Below, in pieces: positions 37,183-45,794 of a stretch of 64,000 bases of DNA. The position numbers were made by a program, and so were the translations under genes. Each line of letters begins with the position of its first letter. Position 1 is the stretch's first letter. The DNA is from Bradyrhizobium zhanjiangense. Lineage in GTDB: Bacteria > Pseudomonadota > Alphaproteobacteria > Rhizobiales > Xanthobacteraceae. Location: contig NZ_CP022221.1 in NCBI RefSeq assembly GCF_004114935.1, positions 3,617,001-3,681,000 on the forward strand, written 5' to 3'. The notes beneath the pieces were generated by a model. The model worked only from the letters and a program-made list of their open reading frames with translations. It searched no databases and was not told the DNA's origin.

Positions 37183-39387
37183 ATGACGGAATGCCCAGCT
37201 TCTGTTCTCTCCACCTTCTGTATGTGGACGCAGTATCTTCCTCCTATCATTCAGCAGATTACGGGTCCGCAGATTGCATCATTCCTGTTCGGCGTCCTTG
37301 TGGTCGTTGTTTTCTCGGTCGATCATTACAAGGTTCCCACCTACGCTAAAACGACAATCGGCGAATTCATCGAGCTTGCGCCGGAATCGTTGACTTCGCA
37401 TTCGAGATATATGAAGGGTTTGGCAATCTACGTTGCCTTAATGTTGGGCTTCTACTTCATTTTGCTCGCGATTGGCCCGACCGCGATTGCACCAATTCTG
37501 TCCTACATTCCTGGCGGCTCCGACGGCAAGATCGACAATTCGGTTTGGCCACTTGCGGCGACATCGATCATCACTTTGATCGGGAGCCGCGACGACGACA
37601 AATATCTCGGCCGGATGGAGGGTTGGCTCCGATCCATCGCCCATGAGGCGGCCTACATCCCTTATGCGGTGACGAACCTCGCGGTCGCGCTCGACGGTAG
37701 CTTTCCTCTGGCCGACGAAGAGCTGCGCGCCGCAGGAGAATTCTCCCCGGCGACGCAGGCTCTGATCGAAGACAATCAGGAAGGCTCCAGGCAAAATTGG
37801 CTTCGCGCCAAGTTTCTCTATTCGCGGTTGGAGCTGTTGCGAGATCGGGACGATCAGTTCAAGCCGGTGATGAGGCAACCGGAGAACGAGCGTGCATTTG
37901 GGTTCGTTCGCGATCAACGTGATGCCCTGGCCAAGGAGCTTGATCGTGGTGACCCCGGCGAAGATGCTGCGCGGAAGATCGACGCATTCAAGAATGCGCT
38001 CGCAGTGTTCCTGGCATCGATCTTGTGGCGCGCCTGTGAGAACGAAACCGCTGTCAATGCCAAGCTGAGGTCGCTTAAACTCAATGTAAGCACGCCGGCG
38101 CCACGTTCGCCTGCGACTTTCATTTTTCATCTGGCGTTCTATCTCGGTGGCGTGGCGTCTGTTTTCCTGATCGCGCTGAAAATCAGATCGATGCAGTTCC
38201 ATGACGAGTCGGCCCAGCAGAAATGGCACCTCACGTTGGCCTTTTTCGTCTTCCTGCTCACTGCATTCTTCGTTACCCGCTGGCGGGAGAAGCGGCTAGC
38301 CAGCGGCGACTGGAAGTACAGTTCGGATGTCGTCATTCGTTGCGCGATCATCAACACGATCGCCGTCACGCTCATCTCGGTGTTGGTCACATTTGCTGTT
38401 CACCAGGGCGGAAGCGGCCGGTTCTATGCGATGCTCCTGATGGCGTTCGGTATGGCGCTTCCGTCGACCCTGCTATTTCAACTGTTGATGCGCTGGGCTG
38501 CAAGTTCACCTCCGACGGGTGAGGCGGTCGCCGCTACTGTGGGATGCAGTAGAAATCCATTCGAACTGTTCAGGACAACACTTTATGCAGGTGTCAGCTA
38601 TTCGATCATCGCGTTCGTATTCGCATTCGTGCTGTACTGGCCGTCGGATTATACTGTCATCAGCAGCACGCCGCTACAATACGTCGATTCGGCGCTGATC
38701 AGCCTTAACAACATCGACAAGGTAAATCAGGACAAGAGGGACGAAGACAGCTGGTTCCGCACTTCGGTATCACAGGCATCCATCCGAAATTTGGAAGCCG
38801 AGCTGCAGAATGTGAGATCGAGTATCGCGACGGGTAACTATCAGCCTGAAGCGCTGTCTACGATCGTGGCGGAGTGCGATACCATGGGCGACCTGGGTGG
38901 AGGGCGGCGGCTCTTCAACCCAGGTTGCGAACTCGGTGGGCTGCTGTCGACCATAGAGAAGGGCGAGGTCATGTCCAATCTGTATGGGCTACAAATGCAG
39001 ATCTCGAATCTGAAGCCCGCATTCGCAGCTTTTCAGAACTATAAGACCCTTTCGAACGCAGTTCATTTGCAATGGCCAAACGCGTTGCTCGCAAGTCTGA
39101 TGTGGGCTGTGATGGCTGGCGTCTTTGCTGTCTCTGCACTGCTATATCGGCGGCGGGAGCTGTGGGACGGATTGTCCCTCAGGAAGCTGCCGGACTTTGT
39201 GCCGAAGGGGCGGCAGGAGAGGGAATCCTGGCTGCGTACCCCGCTTTACGACCTGGCGAAGCTTTCGCCGCTCGAAGCATTGCGCTATCCAACGTTCCGC
39301 GCCCGGTTGGCGGATAATATGAGCGCGCAGCCGAGCATCCAGCCGAGCATCCAGCCGAGCGTGCCGCACTTGCGAACTGTGGCTTGA
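37183..39387 (+). CDS. Large membrane protein of unknown function in the radical SAM operon
   Basis: A 734-residue protein with about eight hydrophobic segments (near residues 30-45, 65-90, 310-330, 350-370, 390-410, 415-435, 475-495 and 630-650) and two large soluble parts: residues 110-300, helical and charged, and 500-620, with a coiled-coil-like SQASIRNLEAELQNVRSSI. The C-terminal tail has QPSI repeats. Strong GGGAGG ribosome site 5-6 nt before ATG. I recognise no family. Its position 28 bp behind the maturase suggests export, immunity or a receptor for the modified peptide, but it could be independent. Codon use is less G/C-biased than the host norm. Confidence 0.8.
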   Translation: MTECPASVLSTFCMWTQYLPPIIQQITGPQIASFLFGVLVVVVFSVDHYKVPTYAKTTIGEFIELAPESLTSHSRYMKGLAIYVALMLGFYFILLAIGPTAIAPILSYIPGGSDGKIDNSVWPLAATSIITLIGSRDDDKYLGRMEGWLRSIAHEAAYIPYAVTNLAVALDGSFPLADEELRAAGEFSPATQALIEDNQEGSRQNWLRAKFLYSRLELLRDRDDQFKPVMRQPENERAFGFVRDQRDALAKELDRGDPGEDAARKIDAFKNALAVFLASILWRACENETAVNAKLRSLKLNVSTPAPRSPATFIFHLAFYLGGVASVFLIALKIRSMQFHDESAQQKWHLTLAFFVFLLTAFFVTRWREKRLASGDWKYSSDVVIRCAIINTIAVTLISVLVTFAVHQGGSGRFYAMLLMAFGMALPSTLLFQLLMRWAASSPPTGEAVAATVGCSRNPFELFRTTLYAGVSYSIIAFVFAFVLYWPSDYTVISSTPLQYVDSALISLNNIDKVNQDKRDEDSWFRTSVSQASIRNLEAELQNVRSSIATGNYQPEALSTIVAECDTMGDLGGGRRLFNPGCELGGLLSTIEKGEVMSNLYGLQMQISNLKPAFAAFQNYKTLSNAVHLQWPNALLASLMWAVMAGVFAVSALLYRRRELWDGLSLRKLPDFVPKGRQERESWLRTPLYDLAKLSPLEALRYPTFRARLADNMSAQPSIQPSIQPSVPHLRTVA
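39328..39363 (+). repeat. 12-bp tandem repeat coding QPSI units
   Basis: Three copies of CAGCCGAGCATC (the last ends GTG) in the C-terminal tail of the 734-residue membrane protein; copy number may vary by slippage. Confidence 0.85.
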
Positions 39388-39469
39388 TTCCGGTTCATGA
39401 ACGAGTGCTGGAGGTCACGTGTATCGGTTTGGTGGTTGATTTTTGCTCGGATCGAGCGCTAATCAATCT

Positions 39470-40939
39470 ATGGGAGCGCGTGACAGCGAACATTTCGACG
39501 TCCTCATCGTCGGTGCCGGCCTGTCCGGCATCGGCGCAGGCTATCATTTGCAGACGAAGTGCCCGGGCAAGAGCTACGTCATCCTGGAGGGCCGCGATTG
39601 CATCGGCGGCACCTGGGACCTGTTCCGCTATCCCGGCATCCGCTCCGACAGCGACATGTTCACGCTCGGCTATTCGTTCAAGCCGTGGACCGACCCGAAG
39701 GCGATCGCCGACGGGCCGCAGATCCTGAACTATGTGCGCGAGACCGCCGCCGAGAACGGCATCGAGCAGCACATCCGCTTCCGTCATCGGGTCAAGCGCG
39801 CATCGTGGTCGACGCCGGAGGCGCGCTGGACCGTGGAGGCCGAGCGCATCGCGGGCGAGGGCGCACCCGAGCTCGTGCGCTTCACCTGCAATTTCCTGTT
39901 CATGTGCTCGGGCTATTACAAATACGAGGCGGGCTACACGCCGGAGTTCAAGGGGACGGCGGATTTCCAGGGCCGCATCGTGCATCCGCAGAAATGGACT
40001 GAGGACATCGACTATTCGGGCAAGCGCGTCGTGGTGATCGGCTCGGGCGCGACCGCAGTGACCCTGGTGCCGGAGCTCGCCAAGAAAGCGGCGCAGGTCA
40101 CCATGCTGCAGCGCTCGCCGACCTACGTGGTGTCGCGCCCCGCTCAGGATCCCGTCGCCAACAAGCTGCGCCGCAATTTGCCGACGCGGCTTGCTTATCA
40201 CCTGATCCGCTGGCGCAATGTGATGTGGGGAATGTTCTTCTTCCAGCTCAGCCGGCGCCGGCCGGCGAAGGTGAGGGATCTCATCCTTAGGGGCGTGCAG
40301 ATGGCACTCGGCCCCGACTACGACGTCGCGACCCATTTCACGCCGCGCTACAATCCCTGGGACCAGCGGCTATGCCTCGTTCCCGACGGCGATCTCTTCA
40401 AGGCGATCCGCGAGCAGCGCGCCGCGGTCGTCACGAGCGAGATCGACACGTTTACGCGCGACGGTATTCGCCTGAAGGACGGCAGCGAGCTTGCGGCCGA
40501 CATCATCGTGACGGCGACGGGCTTGGTGCTCCAGGTCGTCGGCGGGCTCGAGATCAGCGTCGATGGCCGCGCCGTCGATTTCGCCAACACGCTGACCTAC
40601 AAGGGCATGATGTATGCCGACGTGCCGAACATGGCGTCAGCCTTCGGCTACACAAACGCGTCGTGGACGCTGAAATGCGATCTCACCTGCGAATATGTCT
40701 GCCGGCTCATCAACTACATGGACCGGCATAATTTCCGTCAGTGCATGCCGCACAATGACGATGCCACGATCACCGCGCAGCCCTCGCTCGATTTCACCTC
40801 GGGTTATGTGCAGCGCTCGATCGCCAAGATGCCGAAGCAGGGCTCGAAGCGGCCGTGGCGCCTCTATCAGAACTACGCGCTCGACATCGTCTCCTTGCGC
40901 TTCGGCCGGATCGACGACGGCGTGATGCAATATTCCTGA
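39470..40939 (+). CDS. FAD-dependent Baeyer-Villiger-type monooxygenase
   Basis: A 489-residue flavoprotein. FAD-binding VLIVGAGLSGIGAGYHL at the N-terminus, GGTWDLFRYPGIRSDSDMFT, the Baeyer-Villiger fingerprint FQGRIVHPQKWTED and the NADPH-binding VVVIGSGATAV. These enzymes insert oxygen into ketones to give esters or oxidise heteroatoms. Slightly shorter than classic cyclohexanone monooxygenases (about 540) and close to the EthA-type group. The start is uncertain: ATG at 39470 has no clear ribosome site and an in-frame TTG lies at 39443. Substrate unknown. Confidence 0.87.
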   Translation: MGARDSEHFDVLIVGAGLSGIGAGYHLQTKCPGKSYVILEGRDCIGGTWDLFRYPGIRSDSDMFTLGYSFKPWTDPKAIADGPQILNYVRETAAENGIEQHIRFRHRVKRASWSTPEARWTVEAERIAGEGAPELVRFTCNFLFMCSGYYKYEAGYTPEFKGTADFQGRIVHPQKWTEDIDYSGKRVVVIGSGATAVTLVPELAKKAAQVTMLQRSPTYVVSRPAQDPVANKLRRNLPTRLAYHLIRWRNVMWGMFFFQLSRRRPAKVRDLILRGVQMALGPDYDVATHFTPRYNPWDQRLCLVPDGDLFKAIREQRAAVVTSEIDTFTRDGIRLKDGSELAADIIVTATGLVLQVVGGLEISVDGRAVDFANTLTYKGMMYADVPNMASAFGYTNASWTLKCDLTCEYVCRLINYMDRHNFRQCMPHNDDATITAQPSLDFTSGYVQRSIAKMPKQGSKRPWRLYQNYALDIVSLRFGRIDDGVMQYS

Positions 40940-41060
40940 TCTCCGTATGTTGCCGGAGGAACCCGTCGACCGCTTGAGGCGAACCGCGACTTGAAGTAGT
41001 ATTGTTGCGTTGCATGCAATTTACTTCCGACAGCGCCTGAGTTCCGCGTCGCTGGCATTG

Positions 41061-41738
41061 ATGGGAGCGCGGGACGTGCACGTGCTTGCTCTGGTCACGC
41101 AGAAAGGCGGAAGCGGTAAGAGTACGCTGGCTGTCGGGCTTGCCGTGGCCGCGATGGAATGCGAAGAGCGCGTCGCTCTCATTGAGGCGGACGCGCAGGG
41201 CACCATCTCGAAATGGAAACAGCGTCGCGAGAATTCCTATCCTCGTGTCGAGTGCGTTGCGGATCCGGCAGAGATCGAGCCGGTGCTATCTCGGCTCCAG
41301 GCCGAAGGGATTGGGCTCGCAATCATCGACACGGCCGCAACGAACAACGCCCTGGCGCTGCGCGCCATCACCAATGCCGACCTCTGTCTCATTCCGGCGC
41401 GTCCGAGCCCGGCCGATATCGAAGCTGCCATCCCTACGCTGTTGGCCATTCGTAGGGGTAACCGCCGGTTTGCCTTCATCCTCAATCAGACGCCCACACG
41501 GGGGTGCCGGCTGAGTGAAGCTGCCACGTCGCTCAACTCGCTTGGGGTGCTTGCGCTTCCCTTTATTGGACAGCGCAACGACCATCAGGATGCGCTCGGG
41601 GTAGGCTTGGGCGTCACCGAGTTTGCGCCGGACGGAAAAGCCTCGGACGAGATCGTTGGGCTGTGGCGCTGGATTTCGGAGCACATCTTCGCGGAGTCGA
41701 ATCATCATGGGCAAGGCGCGGTCGAGACAGCCTGCTGA
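41061..41738 (+). CDS. ParA/MinD-like deviant Walker ATPase
   Basis: A 225-residue ATPase. Deviant Walker A QKGGSGKST is near residues 12-20, the switch region LIEADAQGTISKW has the ADAQG form of the ParA DxDPQ motif, and AIIDTAATN is Walker B. Such proteins position plasmids, chromosomes or protein assemblies. No ParB gene is near. The start ATG at 41061 lacks a good ribosome site; a TTG at 41010 is in frame. The last 32 bp overlap the phasin-like gene, so the two are translationally linked. Confidence 0.87.
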   Translation: MGARDVHVLALVTQKGGSGKSTLAVGLAVAAMECEERVALIEADAQGTISKWKQRRENSYPRVECVADPAEIEPVLSRLQAEGIGLAIIDTAATNNALALRAITNADLCLIPARPSPADIEAAIPTLLAIRRGNRRFAFILNQTPTRGCRLSEAATSLNSLGVLALPFIGQRNDHQDALGVGLGVTEFAPDGKASDEIVGLWRWISEHIFAESNHHGQGAVETAC

Positions 41739-42357
41739 TGGCGCACGCGCCAAACGTCGGTCGCTGGTGGATCTGACTGCGGCGGTGAGCCGCACAATCG
41801 ACGAGAGCCTCTTGGAGATGCCGCCTGATCCGGTCGCCGTCTCACGGGGCGATGGACTCCGGAGCGAGCGGACAGCCAGGACTGCTCGAAAGAAGCCTGC
41901 TCGAAAGGTGCCTGCGGAGACGACCATTCCCGCGGCAATCGACAACGTCGCGACGTGCCCGTCTACCAAGGTGGAGCTGCGTTCGACGCAATTCCAAAGT
42001 GCCAGCAACACCTCCGCTCTCGCCGTGGAGATCGCCAAAGAGATGCAGACGCATGCCCTCGAGGCAATGAAGTTGGGCGTGCATACTGCGTTAGAATATA
42101 CGAAGGATATTGCCAGTCCGGAAAGCGACGTCCTGGACGGAGCTGCCGCTGGGTGCCACGCTGTCGTGCTCGAACTGATGAAAGTGAATGCAGGCGCGAC
42201 CCTGCAGTATACGCGCGAGTTGAGCCGCGTGAGAACGCTCTCGCAATGGATCGAGTTGTCGAGCTCACATGCGCGGAAGCAGTGCGAGTTGGTGCGACAG
42301 CAGGCCGAATTGCTGAAATCATTGACACGCAATGCGAGAACGTCCGGCGCCGACTAG
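41707..42357 (+). CDS. Phasin-like protein (PHB-granule-associated type)
   Basis: A 216-residue protein in two parts. Residues 1-95 are basic and Ala/Ser-rich (RTARKKPARKVPAE), possibly DNA- or polymer-contacting. Residues 100-210 are amphipathic helices with the phasin pattern: AKEMQTHALEAMKLGV, then ATLQYTRELSRVRTLSQWIE and SSHARKQCELVRQQAELLK. Phasins coat polyhydroxybutyrate granules. It overlaps the ParA-like gene by 32 bp; the start is ATG 41707. The basic N-terminus with a phasin end and a ParA partner suggest granule positioning, which is inference. Confidence 0.75.
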   Translation: MGKARSRQPADGARAKRRSLVDLTAAVSRTIDESLLEMPPDPVAVSRGDGLRSERTARTARKKPARKVPAETTIPAAIDNVATCPSTKVELRSTQFQSASNTSALAVEIAKEMQTHALEAMKLGVHTALEYTKDIASPESDVLDGAAAGCHAVVLELMKVNAGATLQYTRELSRVRTLSQWIELSSSHARKQCELVRQQAELLKSLTRNARTSGAD

Positions 42358-42534
42358 CGCGCATCGGAATCAGGATATCGCCGAGGCCGGGGCGGGGCAG
42401 CCCGCCCGCCAATGTTGTTTGCGTATTCGGCCGCTCGTCTGAATCGGCCATCCTGCCCAACGGTTAACGCCGGATTAACGGATGGGTGCTAGCCTGTCTC
42501 GGCCGGGGTGACTCGCAAGGCCGAGGTGAGCCCA

Positions 42535-42690
42535 ATGGAAGCCCAGAGAATCGCGGTCGACGCCGTCGTCGCGCTGACCGACTGCGACCGCGACGCCGTC
42601 ATCGCCTTCATCCGCCGTCTCTACCTCGCCGGCGTCACCGATCCCAAGCGGCTGACGTTCAAGGGCCTCCAGGCGCTGTCGCGGGCCTGA
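42535..42690 (+). CDS. Small conserved-looking protein of unknown function
   Basis: A 51-residue soluble protein starting MEAQRIAVDAVVALTDC with GAGGTGA five nt before the ATG. It looks alpha-helical throughout (DAVIAFIRRLYLAGV) and has normal host codon bias. No known domain recognised. A GTG at 42508 would add nine residues but has no better site. Confidence 0.55.
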   Translation: MEAQRIAVDAVVALTDCDRDAVIAFIRRLYLAGVTDPKRLTFKGLQALSRA

Positions 42691-42823
42691 TTTGGGCGGT
42701 TTCGGCCCCAAGTTCCGCTCGAGGGCTCTCCCCAGCGTGATTGCAACCCGGCGGTGAATATCTTGCCGCTCGGGCCCCGTCGGGCTACACGACACACCGG
42801 CTGGGTCACTTGGGATTGGGGAA

Positions 42824-43753
42824 ATGCTGAAACAGCTTTTTGCGCCGCAACTTGTCATTCTGTATGTGCTTGCGGCATCGACGATTTACGTTCACTTCCG
42901 CGGCAAGCAGCGGCTGCGCTTCGCGCGCCAGCTCGGCGATCACTCGACCTACCTCGCACCCTACAACGTGCTGATGTATGCCGGCTCGGCCGTGCCCAAC
43001 AAGCCGGTGATCTCGGTCGATCAGTTTCCCGAGCTGAAGCCGCTGAGCGAGAACTGGGAGACCATCCGCGACGAAGCGGTGCGCCTGTTCGACGAAGGTT
43101 TTATCCGCGCCGCAGCCAAGAACAACGACTGGGGCTTCTATTCCTTCTTCAAGAGCGGCTGGAAGCGGTTTTACCTGAAATGGTACGATGACTTCCTGCC
43201 TTCGGCGCGCACGCTCTGCCCGAAGACGGTGGAGCTGCTGAACTCGATCCCGAGCGTGCACGGCGCGATGTTCGCGATGCTGCCGCCGGGCGGCAAGCTA
43301 GGCGCCCATCGCGATCCCTTCGCGGGTTCGCTGCGCTATCACCTCGGCCTCGTTACGCCGAACTCGAACAAATGCCGGATTCTCGTCGACGGCGTCGAAT
43401 GCGTCTGGCGCGACGGCGAAGCCTTCATGTTCGACGAGACCTTCATCCACAGCGCCGAGAATGCGACCGACGTCAACCGCATCATCCTGTTCTGCGACGT
43501 CGAGCGCCCGATGAAGTTCGGCTTCATGACCGCGATCAACCGCTGGGTCAGCCATCACATCGTCAAGGCGTCGGCGACCCAGAACGTCGACGGCGAGAAT
43601 GTCGGCGTGCTCAACAAGGTGTTCGGCAAGCTCTACGAGATCCATCTCGGCAGCCGCAAGGTCAAGGAGTGGAACCGCAACGTCTACTACACGCTGAAAT
43701 ATTCGCTGACGGCGCTCGTCCTCGGCCTCATCGTGCTGTCGGCGTTGCGGTGA
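42824..43753 (+). CDS. lpxO: LpxO-like lipid A aspartyl/asparaginyl beta-hydroxylase
   Basis: A 309-residue membrane-bound Fe(II)/2-oxoglutarate dioxygenase. A hydrophobic N-terminal helix and a C-terminal helix (LTALVLGLIVLSAL) anchor it to the inner membrane. The iron facial triad is His and Asp in GAHRDPFAGSLRYHLGL and the distal His in FIHSAENAT. LpxO hydroxylates the secondary acyl chain of lipid A at C2. The length and both anchors match. The NTF2-like gene follows almost immediately. Confidence 0.9.
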   Translation: MLKQLFAPQLVILYVLAASTIYVHFRGKQRLRFARQLGDHSTYLAPYNVLMYAGSAVPNKPVISVDQFPELKPLSENWETIRDEAVRLFDEGFIRAAAKNNDWGFYSFFKSGWKRFYLKWYDDFLPSARTLCPKTVELLNSIPSVHGAMFAMLPPGGKLGAHRDPFAGSLRYHLGLVTPNSNKCRILVDGVECVWRDGEAFMFDETFIHSAENATDVNRIILFCDVERPMKFGFMTAINRWVSHHIVKASATQNVDGENVGVLNKVFGKLYEIHLGSRKVKEWNRNVYYTLKYSLTALVLGLIVLSALR

Positions 43754-43767
43754 ATCGACGCCTCGCG

Positions 43768-44226
43768 ATGAGCCCCTTGCCGGTCGCGAATACGGAGATC
43801 GTGCGGTTCTTCCGCCAGTGGCTGGACACCTTCGCGGGCTATGTCCGCGAGGTCGACTATGCCTCGGCGCGGCCGCTCTTCCATCCGGATGTGCTCGCCT
43901 TCGGCACGCATAACGATGTCATCCCCGGCCTCGATCAATGGGTCGCGACGCAATGGGACAACGTCTGGCCGAAGACGACCGATTTTCGTTTCGTGCTCGA
44001 TCAGACCTCGATCCTGGCATCGTCCGACGGCACGATGGTGACCGTGATCGCGCCGTGGACGAGCACGGGCTATCATTCCGATGGCAGCGCGTTTCCACGC
44101 CCCGGGCGGGCGACGATGGTGTTCTCCAAGACCGCCGACGGCTGGCTGTGTGTGCATTCCCATATGTCGCTCAACCGCGGAGTGCCTCAGGCGAGCCACG
44201 CCAATCGGCCGGTAAAGGCCTGGTAG
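43768..44226 (+). CDS. SnoaL/NTF2-like protein
   Basis: A 152-residue small alpha+beta barrel protein. Features: IVRFFRQWLDTFAGYVREVD, LFHPDVLAFGTHNDVIPGL and the end TADGWLCVHSHMSLNRGVP, matching ketosteroid-isomerase-like (SnoaL_3) domains that bind small ligands or catalyse isomerisation. I use ATG 43768; a GTG at 43750 overlapping the lpxO stop (GTGA) is an equally possible start. Co-transcribed with lpxO. Function not readable from sequence. Confidence 0.8.
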   Translation: MSPLPVANTEIVRFFRQWLDTFAGYVREVDYASARPLFHPDVLAFGTHNDVIPGLDQWVATQWDNVWPKTTDFRFVLDQTSILASSDGTMVTVIAPWTSTGYHSDGSAFPRPGRATMVFSKTADGWLCVHSHMSLNRGVPQASHANRPVKAW

Positions 44227-44390
44227 AGCCAACCCATCCGGCAGCGTGCGCCGCCGGCTTTATTGGCCGACTAAAGTTTTACACTCTCGTTCCAGTTCGG
44301 CCGGAACCCTTGGAACCTGATCTCGTTTTTTCTCAACGAATAATCGGTGAAAAATGCGCAACCGGGGGGCTGTCCGAGGGAAACGCTCCC

Positions 44391-45731
44391 ATGGCAACAC
44401 TCGACCTTGATGCCACCCGACTTACTGAATCCGAGCATCAGCGCCAGCTTCGTCGCGCGGTGATCGCGTCCACGGTAGGGACCGCGATCGAATGGTATGA
44501 TTTCTTCCTCTACAGCACCGTCACCGGTCTGGTTTTCGCAAAGCTGTTCTTTCCGCAGTCCGATCCCTGGGTTGGCACGCTGGAGGCGTTTGCGATCTAC
44601 GCAGTCGGCTTCGTCGCGCGCCCGATCGGCGCGGCAATCTTTGGACACTATGGCGACCGCATCGGACGTAAATCGACGCTGATCGCGACGCTGCTTTTGA
44701 TGGGACTGGCGACCGCCGCAGTGGCCGTGGTGCCGACCTATGCGAGCATCGGCATCTGGGGCGCCGTGATCCTGACCGTGCTGCGATTCATTCAGGGCGT
44801 CGGCGTTGGCGGCGAGTGGGGCGGCTCGGTGCTGATGTCGATGGAATGGGCCCGCAGCGACCGATCCCGAGGATTGATCGCGTCATGGCCGCAATTCGGC
44901 GTGCCCTGCGGCCTGTTCCTCGCAAATCTCGCCGTGCTGGCGTTCAGCCAGATGGCGGGCGATCAGTTCCTGGCGTGGGGCTGGCGCATTCCGTTCGCGC
45001 TCAGCATCATCCTGGTCGGCGTCGGGCTTTATATCCGGCTCGGCATTCTCGAAACGCCGGTGTTCTCAAAGCTCGTGGCCGAACGTCAGGTCGACCGCAC
45101 GCCAATGCTGACGGTGATCCGGGAATACCCGAAGGAGATCCTGCTGTCGGCCTTCGCGCGCATGTCGGAGCAGGCGCCGTTCTACATCTTCACCGCCTTC
45201 GTCTTCTCCTATGGCATCGGCACCCTGCACGTTTCGCGCGACTTCCTGCTGACCGCGGTGCTCTCGGCCTCGGTGCTGTCGTTTGTCTCGATCCCGCTGT
45301 GCGGACATATCTCCGATCAGATCGGCCGCAAGAACATGTACATGATCGGCGCTGCCGTGACGGGCATCTTCGGCTTCGTCTATTTCGCGCTGCTCAACAC
45401 CGGATCACCAACCATCATCTTCCTTGCGATCATCCTGTCGCTGATTCCGCACGACATGCAGTACGGGCCGCAAGCCGCCTTGATCGCCGAGAGTTTTACT
45501 GGACGCCTGCGCTACAGCGGATCCTCGCTCGGCTATCAACTCGCATCCGTGATCGCCGGCGGCCCGGCGCCGCTGATCGCAACCTGGCTGTTCGGCACGT
45601 TCCATTCGGCGACCGCGATCGCGATCTACATCGCGATTTGCGCTGTCATGACGCTGGCCGCAACCGCGATGATGACCGATTACACCGGGAAGGATATCAA
45701 CGCGGTGGGCGCGCATGAGCGGCGAACTTGA
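44391..45731 (+). CDS. MFS metabolite:proton symporter (MHS family, ShiA/ProP-like)
   Basis: A 446-residue inner-membrane transporter with 12 spans. The start IASTVGTAIEWYDFFLYSTV and GHYGDRIGRKSTL are MHS-family marks, and GVGVGGEWGGSVLMSMEWA follows. MHS members import organic acids, osmolytes or shikimate with protons. The ATG at 44391 is used. A terminator follows in the convergent spacer. Substrate unknown. Confidence 0.92.
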   Translation: MATLDLDATRLTESEHQRQLRRAVIASTVGTAIEWYDFFLYSTVTGLVFAKLFFPQSDPWVGTLEAFAIYAVGFVARPIGAAIFGHYGDRIGRKSTLIATLLLMGLATAAVAVVPTYASIGIWGAVILTVLRFIQGVGVGGEWGGSVLMSMEWARSDRSRGLIASWPQFGVPCGLFLANLAVLAFSQMAGDQFLAWGWRIPFALSIILVGVGLYIRLGILETPVFSKLVAERQVDRTPMLTVIREYPKEILLSAFARMSEQAPFYIFTAFVFSYGIGTLHVSRDFLLTAVLSASVLSFVSIPLCGHISDQIGRKNMYMIGAAVTGIFGFVYFALLNTGSPTIIFLAIILSLIPHDMQYGPQAALIAESFTGRLRYSGSSLGYQLASVIAGGPAPLIATWLFGTFHSATAIAIYIAICAVMTLAATAMMTDYTGKDINAVGAHERRT

Positions 45732-45740
45732 GGCCGCAAA

Positions 45741-45769
45741 AAAGCCCCGGACGTGACGTCCGCGGCTTT
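45741..45769. terminator. Bidirectional terminator between convergent genes
   Basis: Arms AAAGCCCCGGAC (45741-45752) and GTCCGCGGCTTT (45758-45769) pair with one C-C mismatch; A-run before and short T-run after allow use on both strands. Confidence 0.8.
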
Positions 45770-45794
45770 GCCTGTCTGTGATCTCGAGCTCAGC

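Noticed and set aside
41061..41738. Plasmid or chromosome partition locus (parAB)
   Set aside because: No ParB gene or parS-like repeat is near, and the partner is phasin-like.
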